Positions 6,897-15,727 of a stretch of 64,000 bases of DNA are shown piece by piece. The stretch is from Pseudolysinimonas sp051954455 (lineage in GTDB: Bacteria; Actinomycetota; Actinomycetes; Actinomycetales; Microbacteriaceae), in NCBI RefSeq assembly GCF_051954455.1, contig NZ_JBQCHS010000014.1, positions 50,604 through 114,603 of the forward strand, written 5' to 3'. The notes under the pieces were generated by a model that saw nothing but the letters and a program-made list of their open reading frames with translations, did not search any database and was not told where the DNA came from. The position numbers and the translations under genes are program-made. Positions within the stretch are counted from its first letter, which is position 1. Each line of letters opens with the position of its first letter.

Positions 6897-8639
6897 ATGC
6901 CGCCCACCGGCGGACCCGTGGGCGCCCCGCCCGCCGCCACGACCTCCTCGGTCGCCGCCCGCGCACGCTACCGCCGCATCCTGCGCTTCGCGTCGATCAC
7001 GCTCGCGCAGCTGTGGTGGTTCGAGATCGCGCTGCCGACGCTCGGCCTGCGCAGGCTCGCCGCCCGCCGCCGCACGCCGCGTCTTCAGCGTCTCGCCCGC
7101 CGGTTCCACGGCCTGGCCGCCGAGCTCGGAGGGCTCATGATCAAGGTCGGGCAGTTCCTCTCGTCCCGCCTCGACATCCTGCCGCCCGAGGTGACGCGCG
7201 AGCTCGAGGGGCTGCAGGACGAGGTGGCGTCCGAGCCGTTCGACGCGATCCGCATCCAGGCCGAGCGCGAGCTGGGGATGCCGCTCGAACGCGCCTACGC
7301 CTCCTTCGATCCCGTGCCGATCGCCGCCGCCTCCCTCGGCCAGGCGCATCGCGCCCGCCTCTCCCCCGCGATCGCGGCCGACCTCGGCATCACCGACGTC
7401 GTCGTCAAGGTGCAGCGGCCCGGGATCGACGAGGTCGTCGCGGTCGACCTGGCTGCCCTCCGCCGCGTCGCCCGCTGGCTCATGCGCGTGCGGCTCGTCT
7501 CCAGTCGCGCGGACGCGCCGGCGCTGGTGGAGGAGTTCGCGCTGACCAGCCTGCAGGAGATCGACTACCTGCACGAGGCAGCCAACGCCGAGCGCTTCGC
7601 CGCCGACTTCGCCGGAGACTCCGCGGTGGGCGCGCCGGTCGTGGTGTGGGAGCGGACGGCGCTGCGCGTGCTCACGCTGTCGGACGTCACGGCCATCAAG
7701 ATCACCGACGTCCCGGCGCTGCAGGCGGCGGGCATCGATCCGGTGACGGTGGCGCAGGAGCTCGCTCGCGTCACCTTCCAGCAGATCTTCGTGCACGGCT
7801 TCTTCCACGCCGACCCGCACCCCGGCAACATCTTCGTGACGCCGGCGCCAGCCGCGTCGGCCGAGTCGGAGACCGCCTCGCCGACCCCGGCCTTCCGCCT
7901 GACGTTCGTCGACTTCGGCATGATGGGCGAGATCTCGCCGACCCTGCGCGCCGGCCTGCGCGACTTCATCCTGGCCGCGGTGGGGCGCGACAGCCGGGGG
8001 CTGATCGCCTCGCTCGACCGGCTCGACATCCTGCTGCCCACCGCCGACCGCGACGAGCTGGAGCGCGCGATGACGGCGCTCTTCGGTCGCTTCGGCGGGA
8101 TGGGCATCGCCGAGCTGCAGCGCATCGACCCGCGCGAGTTCGAGGTGTTCGCCCGGCAGTTCGGCGAGACGATCCGAGCTCTCCCCTTCCAGCTGCCGGA
8201 GAACTTCCTGCTGCTGATCCGCACCATCTCGCTCGTGTCCGGTGACACGAGCGCGCTCGACACCGAGTTCAACATGTGGGACTCCGTCGACCCCTTCGCC
8301 CGCACCATCCTGCGCCCGAGCGGCGCCGACTCGCTGCGGTCACTCGGTGAGCAGGCCGTCGGCTACGCGACGACGATGCTGCGCCTTCCCCAGCGGATGG
8401 ACGAGCTCATCACCCGCTTCGATCGGGGGCAGGTCGCGGTCAAGGTGCCGGACGTGGAGCGCGGGCTCCGGTCGATGCAGCGCACGATCGGTCGACTCGT
8501 CTCCGCGATCGTGTTCGCGGCCCTGCTGTTCGCCGGCGTGCTGGCGCGGCCGGCGGACGACGTGCTCGGCTGGATCCTGATCGCCGTGTCGGCCGTTCCC
8601 CTCCTCCACGTGATCGTCACGTGGAGGATGCGCCCCTAG
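6897..8639 (+). CDS. ABC1/AarF/UbiB family protein kinase-like ATPase
   Basis: 580 residues. The atypical kinase fold carries all family marks: KVGQFLSSR (KxGQ motif, about 83), the Ala-rich loop AAASLGQAH (about 143), VVVKVQRPGI (nucleotide lysine), the ExD-type segment EIDYLHEAANAERF, catalytic loop HADPHPGNIF and metal-binding FVDFGMMGE. Two hydrophobic helices at about 525-575 anchor the C-terminus. The family supports isoprenoid quinone or lipid metabolism; actinobacteria lack ubiquinone, so the role is probably in menaquinone or lipid handling. It follows padR closely and converges on the Eis gene with 15 bp between stops. Confidence 0.93.
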   Translation: MPPTGGPVGAPPAATTSSVAARARYRRILRFASITLAQLWWFEIALPTLGLRRLAARRRTPRLQRLARRFHGLAAELGGLMIKVGQFLSSRLDILPPEVTRELEGLQDEVASEPFDAIRIQAERELGMPLERAYASFDPVPIAAASLGQAHRARLSPAIAADLGITDVVVKVQRPGIDEVVAVDLAALRRVARWLMRVRLVSSRADAPALVEEFALTSLQEIDYLHEAANAERFAADFAGDSAVGAPVVVWERTALRVLTLSDVTAIKITDVPALQAAGIDPVTVAQELARVTFQQIFVHGFFHADPHPGNIFVTPAPAASAESETASPTPAFRLTFVDFGMMGEISPTLRAGLRDFILAAVGRDSRGLIASLDRLDILLPTADRDELERAMTALFGRFGGMGIAELQRIDPREFEVFARQFGETIRALPFQLPENFLLLIRTISLVSGDTSALDTEFNMWDSVDPFARTILRPSGADSLRSLGEQAVGYATTMLRLPQRMDELITRFDRGQVAVKVPDVERGLRSMQRTIGRLVSAIVFAALLFAGVLARPADDVLGWILIAVSAVPLLHVIVTWRMRP

Positions 8640-8654
8640 GCGTCCGGCGGCGTC

Positions 8655-9926
8655 TCAATACCAGAACCCGATCGCGGGAGCGCGCCGGGTTTCGAGCAGG
8701 CGGCCCAGCGCGTCGTCCTTCCGCGACGGAGCGCCGACGATCGCCGCGCCGAGCTCTGCCACCTCGATCGGGTCGGCCGGTTCCGCGGCATCCGATACCG
8801 CGCCTCGCCCGCCCGACACGGTCAACGCGTAGGAGCCGCTCGCGATCCCGAGATCATCGATCACGCGGAACGCGGCCTCCCCGTCCGTCTCGTACGAGCG
8901 CGATCCGAGCACCGTCGCCGCGTCGAGCACGCGCAGGTAGTGCATGTCGAACGGCTTGACCTCGACGGCACGGAAGTCGGAGACCATCCACCGCATCGGC
9001 TCGTCGACGGCGCCGAGGTCGTAGGTCACCGTGGCGACGAGATCCATCTCGACGAAGAAACGCCAGATCGCCGCGTAGGCGTCGTCGCTCGCGGCGATGA
9101 CGTTGAGCACCGCGACACGGTGCGCGGTGAAGTCGTCGGGGTCCTCGGAGACCGTGTAGATCGCCATCCCCCGCAACTCGCCGGACTCGTCGCGGTACTG
9201 GACCGCACGTCGCTCGTCGGACGTGTCGCCCTTCCGGCTCTGGAATCCGGCAACCTGATCCCACCTCATCCCGAACGGCGCGACCTGACCGGCGGCGCGC
9301 AGGCGCAGCTGCTCGAAGAGCGCGGGAGCCTGGTCGCGCCAGCGGCGCACCGGGATGTAGTCGAGCCGTCCGGCGGGCACCGGTCCCGTCCAGGCGAGGC
9401 CGCGGGTACGGATGCGGTACTCCGCCGCGAGCGCCGCGACGCCGAACCCGTAGCGCCCGTAGATGGACGACTCGGAGACCGTGAGCATGGCGATCGCCAC
9501 GCCGAGCCGGTGCGCGGTGCGCAGTTCCGCCTCGATGATCTGGCGCTGGATGCCGCGACGCCGGTGGGTCTGGGCCGTGGTCACCCCGCTGATCGCCCAC
9601 GCCGGGATCTCACCGCCGGGGATCGTGAGCGGGCCGATCCAGGAGTTCGAGGTCGCGATCGGCGTGAGGGGGTCGGCGCCCTCGGGGTCGTACACGGCGG
9701 TCAGCCGACGGTTGGTGGTGAACTCGGCGGCGTGCGCGTCGAGCGATTCGCGCGTCATCACGGGGCCGAAGAATCCGCGCGCCTCGGCCTGCAGGTAGCG
9801 ATCCACCGCCTCCCGATCGGCGGAGTCGACCACGCGCAGCTCGTAGCCGTTCGCGGCGAGCTTCGCGGCGGCCTGCTCGTCGATCGGAGCGGACTGGATC
9901 TCTCGGGTACGTGCGTCGACGCTCAT
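8655..9926 (-). CDS. GNAT family N-acetyltransferase, Eis-like
   Basis: 423 residues with the three-part Eis layout: an N-terminal GNAT domain containing ISGVTTAQTHRRRGIQRQII (acetyl-CoA binding, about 105-125) and TVSESSIYGRYGFGVAA, a central GNAT-like region, and a C-terminal SCP2-like domain ending in an aromatic carboxyl terminus, GFWY. Eis proteins acetylate amines, often aminoglycosides, from acetyl-CoA and form hexamers; the native substrate is usually unknown. TAGCCT lies 6 bases before the ATG, so it is probably a leaderless mRNA. Divergent from a small acidic protein gene. Confidence 0.92.
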   Translation of the reverse strand: MSVDARTREIQSAPIDEQAAAKLAANGYELRVVDSADREAVDRYLQAEARGFFGPVMTRESLDAHAAEFTTNRRLTAVYDPEGADPLTPIATSNSWIGPLTIPGGEIPAWAISGVTTAQTHRRRGIQRQIIEAELRTAHRLGVAIAMLTVSESSIYGRYGFGVAALAAEYRIRTRGLAWTGPVPAGRLDYIPVRRWRDQAPALFEQLRLRAAGQVAPFGMRWDQVAGFQSRKGDTSDERRAVQYRDESGELRGMAIYTVSEDPDDFTAHRVAVLNVIAASDDAYAAIWRFFVEMDLVATVTYDLGAVDEPMRWMVSDFRAVEVKPFDMHYLRVLDAATVLGSRSYETDGEAAFRVIDDLGIASGSYALTVSGGRGAVSDAAEPADPIEVAELGAAIVGAPSRKDDALGRLLETRRAPAIGFWY

Positions 9927-9938
9927 GCCGCCAGGCTA
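9927..9938 (-). promoter_or_regulatory. leaderless-type -10 box of the Eis-like gene
   Basis: Minus-strand TAGCCT followed by GGCGGC and ATG at 9926. Confidence 0.55.
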
Positions 9939-10020
9939 CGGGGGGGGTCGGACGACGGCCCGCTGCCCGTGAGTTGTGCGCGTCCCCTGAGCGTCGGCTC
10001 CCGCCTCCCCCGGAACGACC

Positions 10021-10032
10021 TACGGTCGCCCC
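10021..10032 (+). promoter_or_regulatory. leaderless-type -10 box of small acidic protein gene
   Basis: TACGGT at 10021-10026, six bases, then ATG at 10033. Confidence 0.55.
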
Positions 10033-10293
10033 ATGACCGACACCTCCGACACCCCGTTCGACGACTCCCCGCGCGACGCCGAGCGCGCGATGCAGACCAC
10101 GACCAACGACGCCGTCGCCGGTGAGACCGTCGAGCCGGTCGACTCGTTCGCGGGCCCGAACGGGGCGGAGAAGCCGGAGGCCGAGCCGACGTACGGCCCG
10201 GGCGACGACCGGGTCCCGCCGGAGGACATCGTGCTGCGCGAGGACGACGACCCCTCCGACAGCGGCAGCCCCGACGTCGGTCGGGAGTCCTGA
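10033..10293 (+). CDS. small acidic protein (fifth of this class in the window)
   Basis: 86 residues, MTDTSDTPFDDSPRDAERAM..., rich in D, E, P, G and T, with no membrane segment. It contains YGPGDDRVPPEDIVLREDDD near the C-terminus. Composition and the MTD/MSD opening resemble the four proteins at 1453-2427, but I see no convincing linear identity. It stands alone with its own leaderless-type promoter and ends 4 bp from the convergent membrane protein gene. Probably disordered; function unknown. Confidence 0.68.
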   Translation: MTDTSDTPFDDSPRDAERAMQTTTNDAVAGETVEPVDSFAGPNGAEKPEAEPTYGPGDDRVPPEDIVLREDDDPSDSGSPDVGRES

Positions 10294-10297
10294 GGCG

Positions 10298-10666
10298 CTA
10301 CCCCGCGGCGTTCCAGCTGGAGAAAGCGACCACGATCACCGTGGCGAGCGACACCACCGCGATGGCGAGCATGAGCACGGCCATCCAGCCGAGGCGCCGA
10401 CGCAGGCGGGTCACGGGGACTGCGAACCGCACGACGTACATGAGCGCGTAGAGGACCCCGACCAGGACCGCCGCGACGAGCGGCAGCCCCACCGGTGGCA
10501 GCCCGAGCAATGCCTGCGGGACGAGGACGCCGAGCGCGATCGCGGTGAAGAACCCCCCGACGATCAGCCAGATCCGTCCCGTCGAGAAGGTGAGCGACGG
10601 CTGCTCGGTGAGGCGGGTCTCGTCGCGCGCCGGCGGGCGGTCCGGGTCGGGGCGGGATGCGTCCAT
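10298..10666 (-). CDS. small membrane protein, function unknown
   Basis: 122 residues. A charged Pro/Arg/Asp-rich head of about 28 residues is followed by hydrophobic segments IWLIVGGFFTAIALGVLVPQALL, LPLVAAVLVGVLYALMYVVRF and WMAVLMLAIAVVSLATVIVVAF, with an arginine-rich loop (TRLRRRLGW) between the second and third. Three membrane helices are expected. No family recognised. Upstream on the same strand, 43 bp away, is a PPOX-type oxidoreductase gene. Confidence 0.7.
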   Translation of the reverse strand: MDASRPDPDRPPARDETRLTEQPSLTFSTGRIWLIVGGFFTAIALGVLVPQALLGLPPVGLPLVAAVLVGVLYALMYVVRFAVPVTRLRRRLGWMAVLMLAIAVVSLATVIVVAFSSWNAAG

Positions 10667-10709
10667 GCCTCAGACTCCCACGCCGCGGGATCCGCGCAAG
10701 GGGATTCCC

Positions 10710-11108
10710 TCAGCCCTGGCGGGTCGTCTTCTCGACGCTCATGACGAGGATCACCCGGTCGGCCTTGTCGGCGGGTGCCTCGGCCTCCGCGTCGCCGTAG
10801 CGGTTCGCGAGCTGCACGTAGAAGGCGCCCTCGGGATCCGGCTCGACCTCGACGAGACGGCCGCGCACCTCGAGGTAACGGAACGGGTTCTCCGGGTCGG
10901 TGATCGAGATCGCCATGGACGGGTTGTGCTGCAGGTTGCGGAACTTGCCCCGCGTGGTCGTGTGCGTGAACCGGATGCGGTCGCCGTCGAAGAGGAACCA
11001 CATGGGGTTCACCTGCACCGTGTCGTCGGGCCGGATCGTGCCGAGAGCCGCGTAGTTCGGCTGCTCGAGGAGGTGCCGAAGGTCGGCGGGGATCACGGTG
11101 TCGCTCAT
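10710..11108 (-). CDS. PPOX class F420-dependent (or FMN-binding) oxidoreductase
   Basis: 132 residues, a split beta-barrel of the pyridoxamine 5'-phosphate oxidase superfamily. Motifs are PNYAALGTIRPDDTVQVNPMWFLFDGDRIRF and TTTRGKFRNLQHNPSMAISITDPENPFRYLEVRG, typical of the F420-dependent PPOX branch in actinobacteria. The arginine-lysine stretch before QHNPS contacts the cofactor phosphate in relatives. GGAGG lies just before the ATG. Cytosolic reductase of unknown substrate; cofactor choice inferred from family only. Confidence 0.88.
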   Translation of the reverse strand: MSDTVIPADLRHLLEQPNYAALGTIRPDDTVQVNPMWFLFDGDRIRFTHTTTRGKFRNLQHNPSMAISITDPENPFRYLEVRGRLVEVEPDPEGAFYVQLANRYGDAEAEAPADKADRVILVMSVEKTTRQG

Positions 11109-11120
11109 GCCTCCATGCTG

Positions 11121-12287
11121 TCAGGAGGCGAGGTGGCTCTGCTTCCAGGCGAGCACGGCCCGGGCCGCGGCGTCGACCTTCTCGCGGAAGGCGGGATCGA
11201 CCTGCGCCCGTGCGATCACCGCCGCGGTCATGGGAGCCGCCTGGTCGGGGTCGTTGGAGATGAGGACGACGTCGACGCCGGCGTCGATCGCGCGCACCGC
11301 CCGGTCGCCGACGGCGACGCTCTGCACCTGGACCGCCCTCGACAGGTCGTCGGTCATGGTGACGCCGCGGAACCCGACCCGGTCGCGCAGCAGCGTGAGA
11401 ACCGCCGGCGAGAAGACGGCCGGCTGCGTCCCATCGATCCGCTGGTAGATCGCCGACGAGACCATGACGACGTCGACGCCGGAGGAGGCCAGATCGCGGT
11501 ACACCCCGACGTCCGGCGCATCCGGCCCCACCACGTCGTCGGTGACGCCTGCCGTCGTGTCGGTGTTGGCCGTGACATGACCGAGCCCGGGGAAGTGCTT
11601 CGCCGTGGACTGCACGCCGGCGTCGCGCAGCCCCGCGGCGAACGCCGACGCGTGGTCGACGACCGTCGCGGCGTCGGAGCCGTACTGACGCTGGAACACC
11701 CCGATGGGCGGGTTCTGCGCCGCGGTCCCGGCCGGCACGATGTCGGCGACCGGCGCCAGATCGAGGTTCACCCCCGCGGCGCGCAGCTGCGAGCCCCACT
11801 CCCGCGCCTGGGTGCGGAGCGCGTCGGGTGCGATCTGCCCCTGCGCGACGGCGGTCGGGATCCGGTCGAAGCCCGGGCCCTGCAGCACCTGCACCTCGCC
11901 GCCCTCCTGGTCGGTCGAGACGATGAGCGGGATGCCGTCCGCCGAGGCCGCCTGAGCCGCCCGGACGACGGCGAGGTTGGCGCTCGCGGGCGCCACCGAC
12001 CGTCCCTTGAGGAAGATGCCGCCGACGTGGCTGTCGCGGATCGCGGCGAGCGCCGCCGGATCGAGGGTCGTCGCGCTCGTCCCGGCGACGAACAGCTGCC
12101 CGACCTCCTGGGCGAGGGTCAGTCCGGCGAGCGGATCGGCGGTCGGCGACGACGTCGATGTGGCCGACGGAGTGCGACGGGGCGACGGCGCGGGGGCCGG
12201 GGTGCACGCCACGAGGGCGGCGGAGGCGAGCGCGACCGCCGCGGTGGCGGCCAGAGCGCGGCGGCTGCGGTGCACGGGCGACCTCAC
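11121..12287 (-). CDS. glycoside hydrolase family 3 lipoprotein, beta-N-acetylhexosaminidase (NagZ-like)
   Basis: 388 residues. The N-terminus RRALAATAAVALASAALVAC is a lipoprotein signal with Cys lipobox LVAC, followed by a Ser/Thr/Pro linker, so the enzyme is exported and lipid-anchored. The GH3 barrel shows LFVAGTSATTLDPAALAAI, GGIFLKG, VSTDQEGGEVQVL, the NagZ catalytic dyad motif KHFPGLGHVTANTDTT and the nucleophile region TMTDDLSRAV. It should release terminal GlcNAc from peptidoglycan fragments. I chose the GTG at 12287, overlapping the preceding stop by 4 bases; GTG 12275 is possible. Confidence 0.92.
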   Translation of the reverse strand: MRSPVHRSRRALAATAAVALASAALVACTPAPAPSPRRTPSATSTSSPTADPLAGLTLAQEVGQLFVAGTSATTLDPAALAAIRDSHVGGIFLKGRSVAPASANLAVVRAAQAASADGIPLIVSTDQEGGEVQVLQGPGFDRIPTAVAQGQIAPDALRTQAREWGSQLRAAGVNLDLAPVADIVPAGTAAQNPPIGVFQRQYGSDAATVVDHASAFAAGLRDAGVQSTAKHFPGLGHVTANTDTTAGVTDDVVGPDAPDVGVYRDLASSGVDVVMVSSAIYQRIDGTQPAVFSPAVLTLLRDRVGFRGVTMTDDLSRAVQVQSVAVGDRAVRAIDAGVDVVLISNDPDQAAPMTAAVIARAQVDPAFREKVDAAARAVLAWKQSHLAS

Positions 12288-13237
12288 ACGAACCGCGCCG
12301 CGGACTGGAGGCGCGTGCGCACCTCGAACAGATCGGTGCCGCCGATCCCGACACCGGCGATCCCGCGCCGGACCAGGTCGACGAGCCGCGGCCGCTCGAC
12401 GAGCAGCGCCCGCGCGCCGCGCACACCGCCGAGATCGACGACGCCCTCCGGCGCGGCCCCGTCCGGGACCACGATCACGAGCGCCGTGAACCGGACGCGC
12501 GCCTCCCGCGCGAGCGCGCGGGCCCGCACGGAGAGCTCGTGCACCGGGCGCTCGTGCGGGGCGAGCGCCGGGCCGGCGATCTCGCCCCGCTTCACGCTCA
12601 CCGGCTCGCCCCAGTCTTCGCTGAGCATCGCCCAGAGCCCCGTCGGCCCGAGGACCACATGGTCGATCTTGCCGCCGGCCCCCTGCGGCGACGCGGTGAG
12701 GCCGTTCCCGTCGCGTCGCGGATCGTCGGTGCGGAGGTCGTGCCAGACCGTGAACCCCATGCCGAGCGTCGCGAGCGCGCGCGCCGTCTCCTCCTCGGCG
12801 ACGGCCTCCGCGAGGAGGTGCCGGAGCTCGCGAGGCGCCCGCGCCAGCAGCTGCGGGTCGTACGGGTCGGGGATGTCGACACCCCGGCCCGACCACTCCT
12901 GCAGGAGCACGAGGAACTGCTCGCGATACCACCCGCCGGGATGACCGTGCATGCGCGCCGCAGGACGGGTGCCCTCGCCCCGCGGCGGGGCGGCGGGTGC
13001 CCAGCTGCGCTCCTCGGCGGCGGGTCGGACTCCGCGGTCGTAGGCCGCGCGGGCGTCGGCCGTGCCGACCAGCTCCCACGCGCGTTGCACCCGGTCGAAC
13101 TCGAGCGCCGCTCCCCCGGTGTCGGGATGCGTCTCCCGAAGCCGGCGCCGGTAGGCGCGGCGGAGCTCGTCGTCCGTCGCGGTCACGGTGACGCCGAGCA
13201 CCTCGTACGGGCTCGCGGCGAGCGGGCTGTCGGACAT
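12284..13237 (-). CDS. J-domain protein with NERD-like C-terminal region
   Basis: 317 residues. Residues 8-70 form a J-domain: SPYEVLGVTVTATDDELRRAYRRRLRETHPDTGG with the HPD triad that stimulates Hsp70 ATPase. The middle is Arg/Pro-rich. From about residue 185 the sequence GGKIDHVVLGPTGLWAML followed by VSVKRGEI resembles the nuclease-related NERD domain (IDHVVVGPxGVFVIDxKNW), but the catalytic xxxKNW is replaced by LSEDW, so nuclease activity is doubtful. Start ATG at 13237; an upstream extension is possible but a CAGAAT box 6 bases away supports this one. GTGA overlap with the GH3 gene. Confidence 0.8.
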   Translation of the reverse strand: MSDSPLAASPYEVLGVTVTATDDELRRAYRRRLRETHPDTGGAALEFDRVQRAWELVGTADARAAYDRGVRPAAEERSWAPAAPPRGEGTRPAARMHGHPGGWYREQFLVLLQEWSGRGVDIPDPYDPQLLARAPRELRHLLAEAVAEEETARALATLGMGFTVWHDLRTDDPRRDGNGLTASPQGAGGKIDHVVLGPTGLWAMLSEDWGEPVSVKRGEIAGPALAPHERPVHELSVRARALAREARVRFTALVIVVPDGAAPEGVVDLGGVRGARALLVERPRLVDLVRRGIAGVGIGGTDLFEVRTRLQSAARFV

Positions 13238-13353
13238 CCGCTCATTCTGCCGGGATGGCGCCGCTGGGCGCCGTGCATACCCTGAACGCATCCCCGGCGT
13301 CGCCGCCCAGACCGGCAGGCGGACGCCTCGAGCCGAGGCCGCGTGTGCGTGGC

Positions 13354-15266
13354 TCAGCGGCCTCCGCCGCCGCCTCCGCCGCCGCCGCCGCCGGAGAATC
13401 CGCCGCCGAAGGACCCCCCGAGAAGCTCGAGAACCCCGAGCCCGAGTACGACGGCGCCGGGGCGCTGAGCCCGCGCGTCATCCCGCTGATCACGGGGCTG
13501 AACGCCGCGACCGTGAACGCCTGCTGCCCGACGTACCAGTCGGGCTCCTGCTGCACTCGGGCGAGCTCGGTCTGCAGCTCCGCCGTCCAGGAGTCCTCGA
13601 TGCCCCAGAGGATGGCCCATGGCAGCAGCTGCTCGTGCAGCTTGACGATCTGGCGCCCGTCGGCCGTGTCGATGCGCTCCGCACCCGTCACGCTCTGCAG
13701 CACCCGCATCCGGTCGGCCTCGGCGAGCTGCATGTACATGCGCATGCCGAACAGATGGTCGATGAGGTGCTTCGCGCCGTCGGTCGGCTGCCGTCCGCCG
13801 ACCGCGCCCACGATGCCGAGGATGAGCCCGATCAGCCCGGGCAGGAGCGCCGCGATGCCGAGGAGGATCCCAACCGACCCGCCGGCGACCGCCCCGACGA
13901 GGCCGCCGACCACGAGTGCGATAGCGATCCCCATCCATACCTTCGCCGCGGTCGACGAGCGGCGCGGACCGTAGAACTCGTGATCGACCCACGCCGAGGC
14001 GGCCGACACGGCGCCGTCGAGCGCCTTGCCGAGTCCGGCGTCGCCGGCGCGCAGGAGATCCCGGGAGGAGCCGGGAGCCGCGTCGGCCGCGAACAACCCG
14101 TCGAGGAACCGGCTCTCGAACGCGTCCAGCCCGGACCGGTCGAGCAGCTGCACGGCGTAGTCCGCCTCGTCGCGCCCGTGACCCGTCGGATAGCCGAGGA
14201 GCCGAACCCGCCCGCGCACGGCGAGGTCCACGAGCTCCGCCGGTCGCGCCGCCACTGCTCGGTTCAGCAGCCGAGCGGCAGGCAGGATGCCGAGCCGCAG
14301 CGGCGGCGCGTACTCGGGCACGATGATCTCGCCCGCCCTCGGCCGCCGCGAGCGGCCGAGGACGAAGGCCACGATCCCCGGCACCAGAGCGCCGCCGCCG
14401 CCGAGGGTGAGCACGATGGTCCAGGCCGGCGGCCAGTCGATCGGTCGGGAGGTCTCGGGGCTGCGCGGCGTCCCCTCGACGAAGGTGCCGCGGGCGAACC
14501 CGATGGCGACCGTGAGGTTCTCGTGGGCGGCGAGGTCCCGGGCCGAGGCGGTGAGGACGGCCGGCTCCGCCGGAGCCCCGGTCGGTGCCGGCGCCGGCGT
14601 CGCGGTCGGGTCGGGCACGCCCGTTCCCGTGATGCCGCCGGTGCACCACGTCGTCGCGTTCTCGGGCCCCTGGTAGCAGGCCTGCCGACCGGTGAGCGAC
14701 GGGACGAGGTCCGGAGCGATCTCGACGCGGGCGCTCACCTCCGCGAACGGCTGCGCCCAGCCGGTGCCGTTGACGTCCCAGTAGAACTCGTCGGAGCCGG
14801 TGTCGGCGAAGGAGCGGATCGTGTCCGACTGGGTGTAGCGGATGACGTAGGTCGTCGCCCCGTGGACGTACGCGTCGGTGCCGAGCGACAGCGTCACGAA
14901 CCGCTCGTCGCGACTCGTGTCGTAGGGCACGGCCCGTCCGGACCCGTCGGTGACCGACTGCACTCGGGTGTCGAGCGGCACGCCGCCGTACTCGTCCGGG
15001 ATCGCGCGGACGATCCCGCGGTTCTGATCCGGCTGAGGGAAGAGGGCCACGATGGTCTCGGTGACGCTCAGCCGCGCATGACGGTCCGCAGCGCGCGACA
15101 GCGAGTAATCGGCGTCGAAGGAGCGGAACGAGAAGTCGTTCACGTCGCCGGGCAGCCCCGCGACGGCGGCCGCCGCGACGCGGGGCGATGCGGCCGCGAC
15201 GAGGGGCGACGCGCCGATCGCCACGAGGACGAGGAGAGCGCCGGCGGCGGTGAGGAGGCGTCGCAT
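13354..15266 (-). CDS. DUF2207 domain-containing membrane protein, apparent C-terminal frameshift
   Basis: About 637 residues if the frame is repaired. Signal peptide at the start (RRLLTAAGALLVLVAIGASPLVAAA), extracellular DUF2207 domain (about 45-200: DADYSLSRAADRHARLSVTET... IVRAIPDEYGGVPLDT), membrane helices near 285-310 and 440-490, and a cytosolic segment. Family members end in a Gly-rich SFGGGFSGGGGGGG tail. Here that tail lies in the -1 frame after a run of six G (13414-13419 on plus as C6). The unshifted frame instead continues as an Ala-rich tail to 13242. One missing G would explain it. Function unknown; probably cell-envelope associated. Confidence 0.82.
13414..13419 (-). other. 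G6 homopolymer at the apparent frameshift in the DUF2207 gene
   Basis: Minus-strand TC-GGGGGG-TCC. Seven (or four) G would place the Gly-rich tail ending at 13354 in frame with the upstream domain. It could be a real indel, a slippage site or a base-calling error. Confidence 0.7.
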
Positions 15267-15281
15267 CCCCCCCGACCCTAG

Positions 15282-15626
15282 TCAGGTGTCGAGCTCGTGC
15301 AGCAGTTCCTTCGCCGCCTTCTCGATGTCGTCGTGGTCGTACTGACCCGCGCGGCTCTCGAGCGAGATGACGGCGCAGCGGTGCACCCGGGCGAGGTCGC
15401 CGTAGGGGAAGCTGTAGCGCTTCTTGGTCTCCTCGCCCGCCTCGACGTCGACGCCGAGATGCCACAGCGCGTACTCGTCCCAGCCGTGCTTCTCGAGCCA
15501 CGCGTTCTCGTCGTCGACGGAGGGCGCGTGCCCGCTCCAGTCGTCGCGCTCGTCCTTCATGGTGCGACCCTTCGAGATGAGCTCCTTCGCGTGCCGGAGC
15601 GCAGCGCGGTTCAGCGTGACGGTCAT
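15282..15626 (-). CDS. conserved hypothetical actinobacterial protein
   Basis: 114 residues, MTVTLNRAALRHAKELISKG..., soluble, with many charged residues and several Trp (DDWSGHAP, WLEKHGWDEYALWHLGVD). It ends with a helix IEKAAKELLHELDT. No catalytic motif recognised. I chose the ATG at 15626, preceded by TAGCGT and 7 bases, over a longer frame to 15710 that would overlap the divergent gene's promoter. Lies 15 bp upstream of the DUF2207 gene on the same strand. Confidence 0.75.
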   Translation of the reverse strand: MTVTLNRAALRHAKELISKGRTMKDERDDWSGHAPSVDDENAWLEKHGWDEYALWHLGVDVEAGEETKKRYSFPYGDLARVHRCAVISLESRAGQYDHDDIEKAAKELLHELDT

Positions 15627-15639
15627 GGGCGCGACGCTA
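15627..15639 (-). promoter_or_regulatory. leaderless-type -10 box of the 114-residue hypothetical
   Basis: Minus-strand TAGCGT, 7 bases, ATG at 15626. Confidence 0.5.
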
Positions 15640-15715
15640 CGCGCGCGCTCGGCGGCGCCCCGGGGCGCGGAGGCGACGCGCAGGTCCGCGTCCGACGAGC
15701 GTCGTGACACGTGCG

Positions 15716-15727
15716 TAGGCTCGACGC
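15716..15727 (+). promoter_or_regulatory. leaderless-type -10 box before the 93-residue hypothetical
   Basis: TAGGCT at 15716-15721, CGACGC, ATG at 15728. Confidence 0.55.

Noticed and set aside
13360..13400. GCC/GGC trinucleotide run considered as a microsatellite element
   Set aside because: It encodes the poly-Gly tail of the DUF2207 protein in the restored frame.
13188..15281. 697-codon plus-strand open frame
   Set aside because: Antisense to the DUF2207 gene. It is Arg/Asp/Glu-rich with no domain, as expected for shadow frames in GC-rich DNA.
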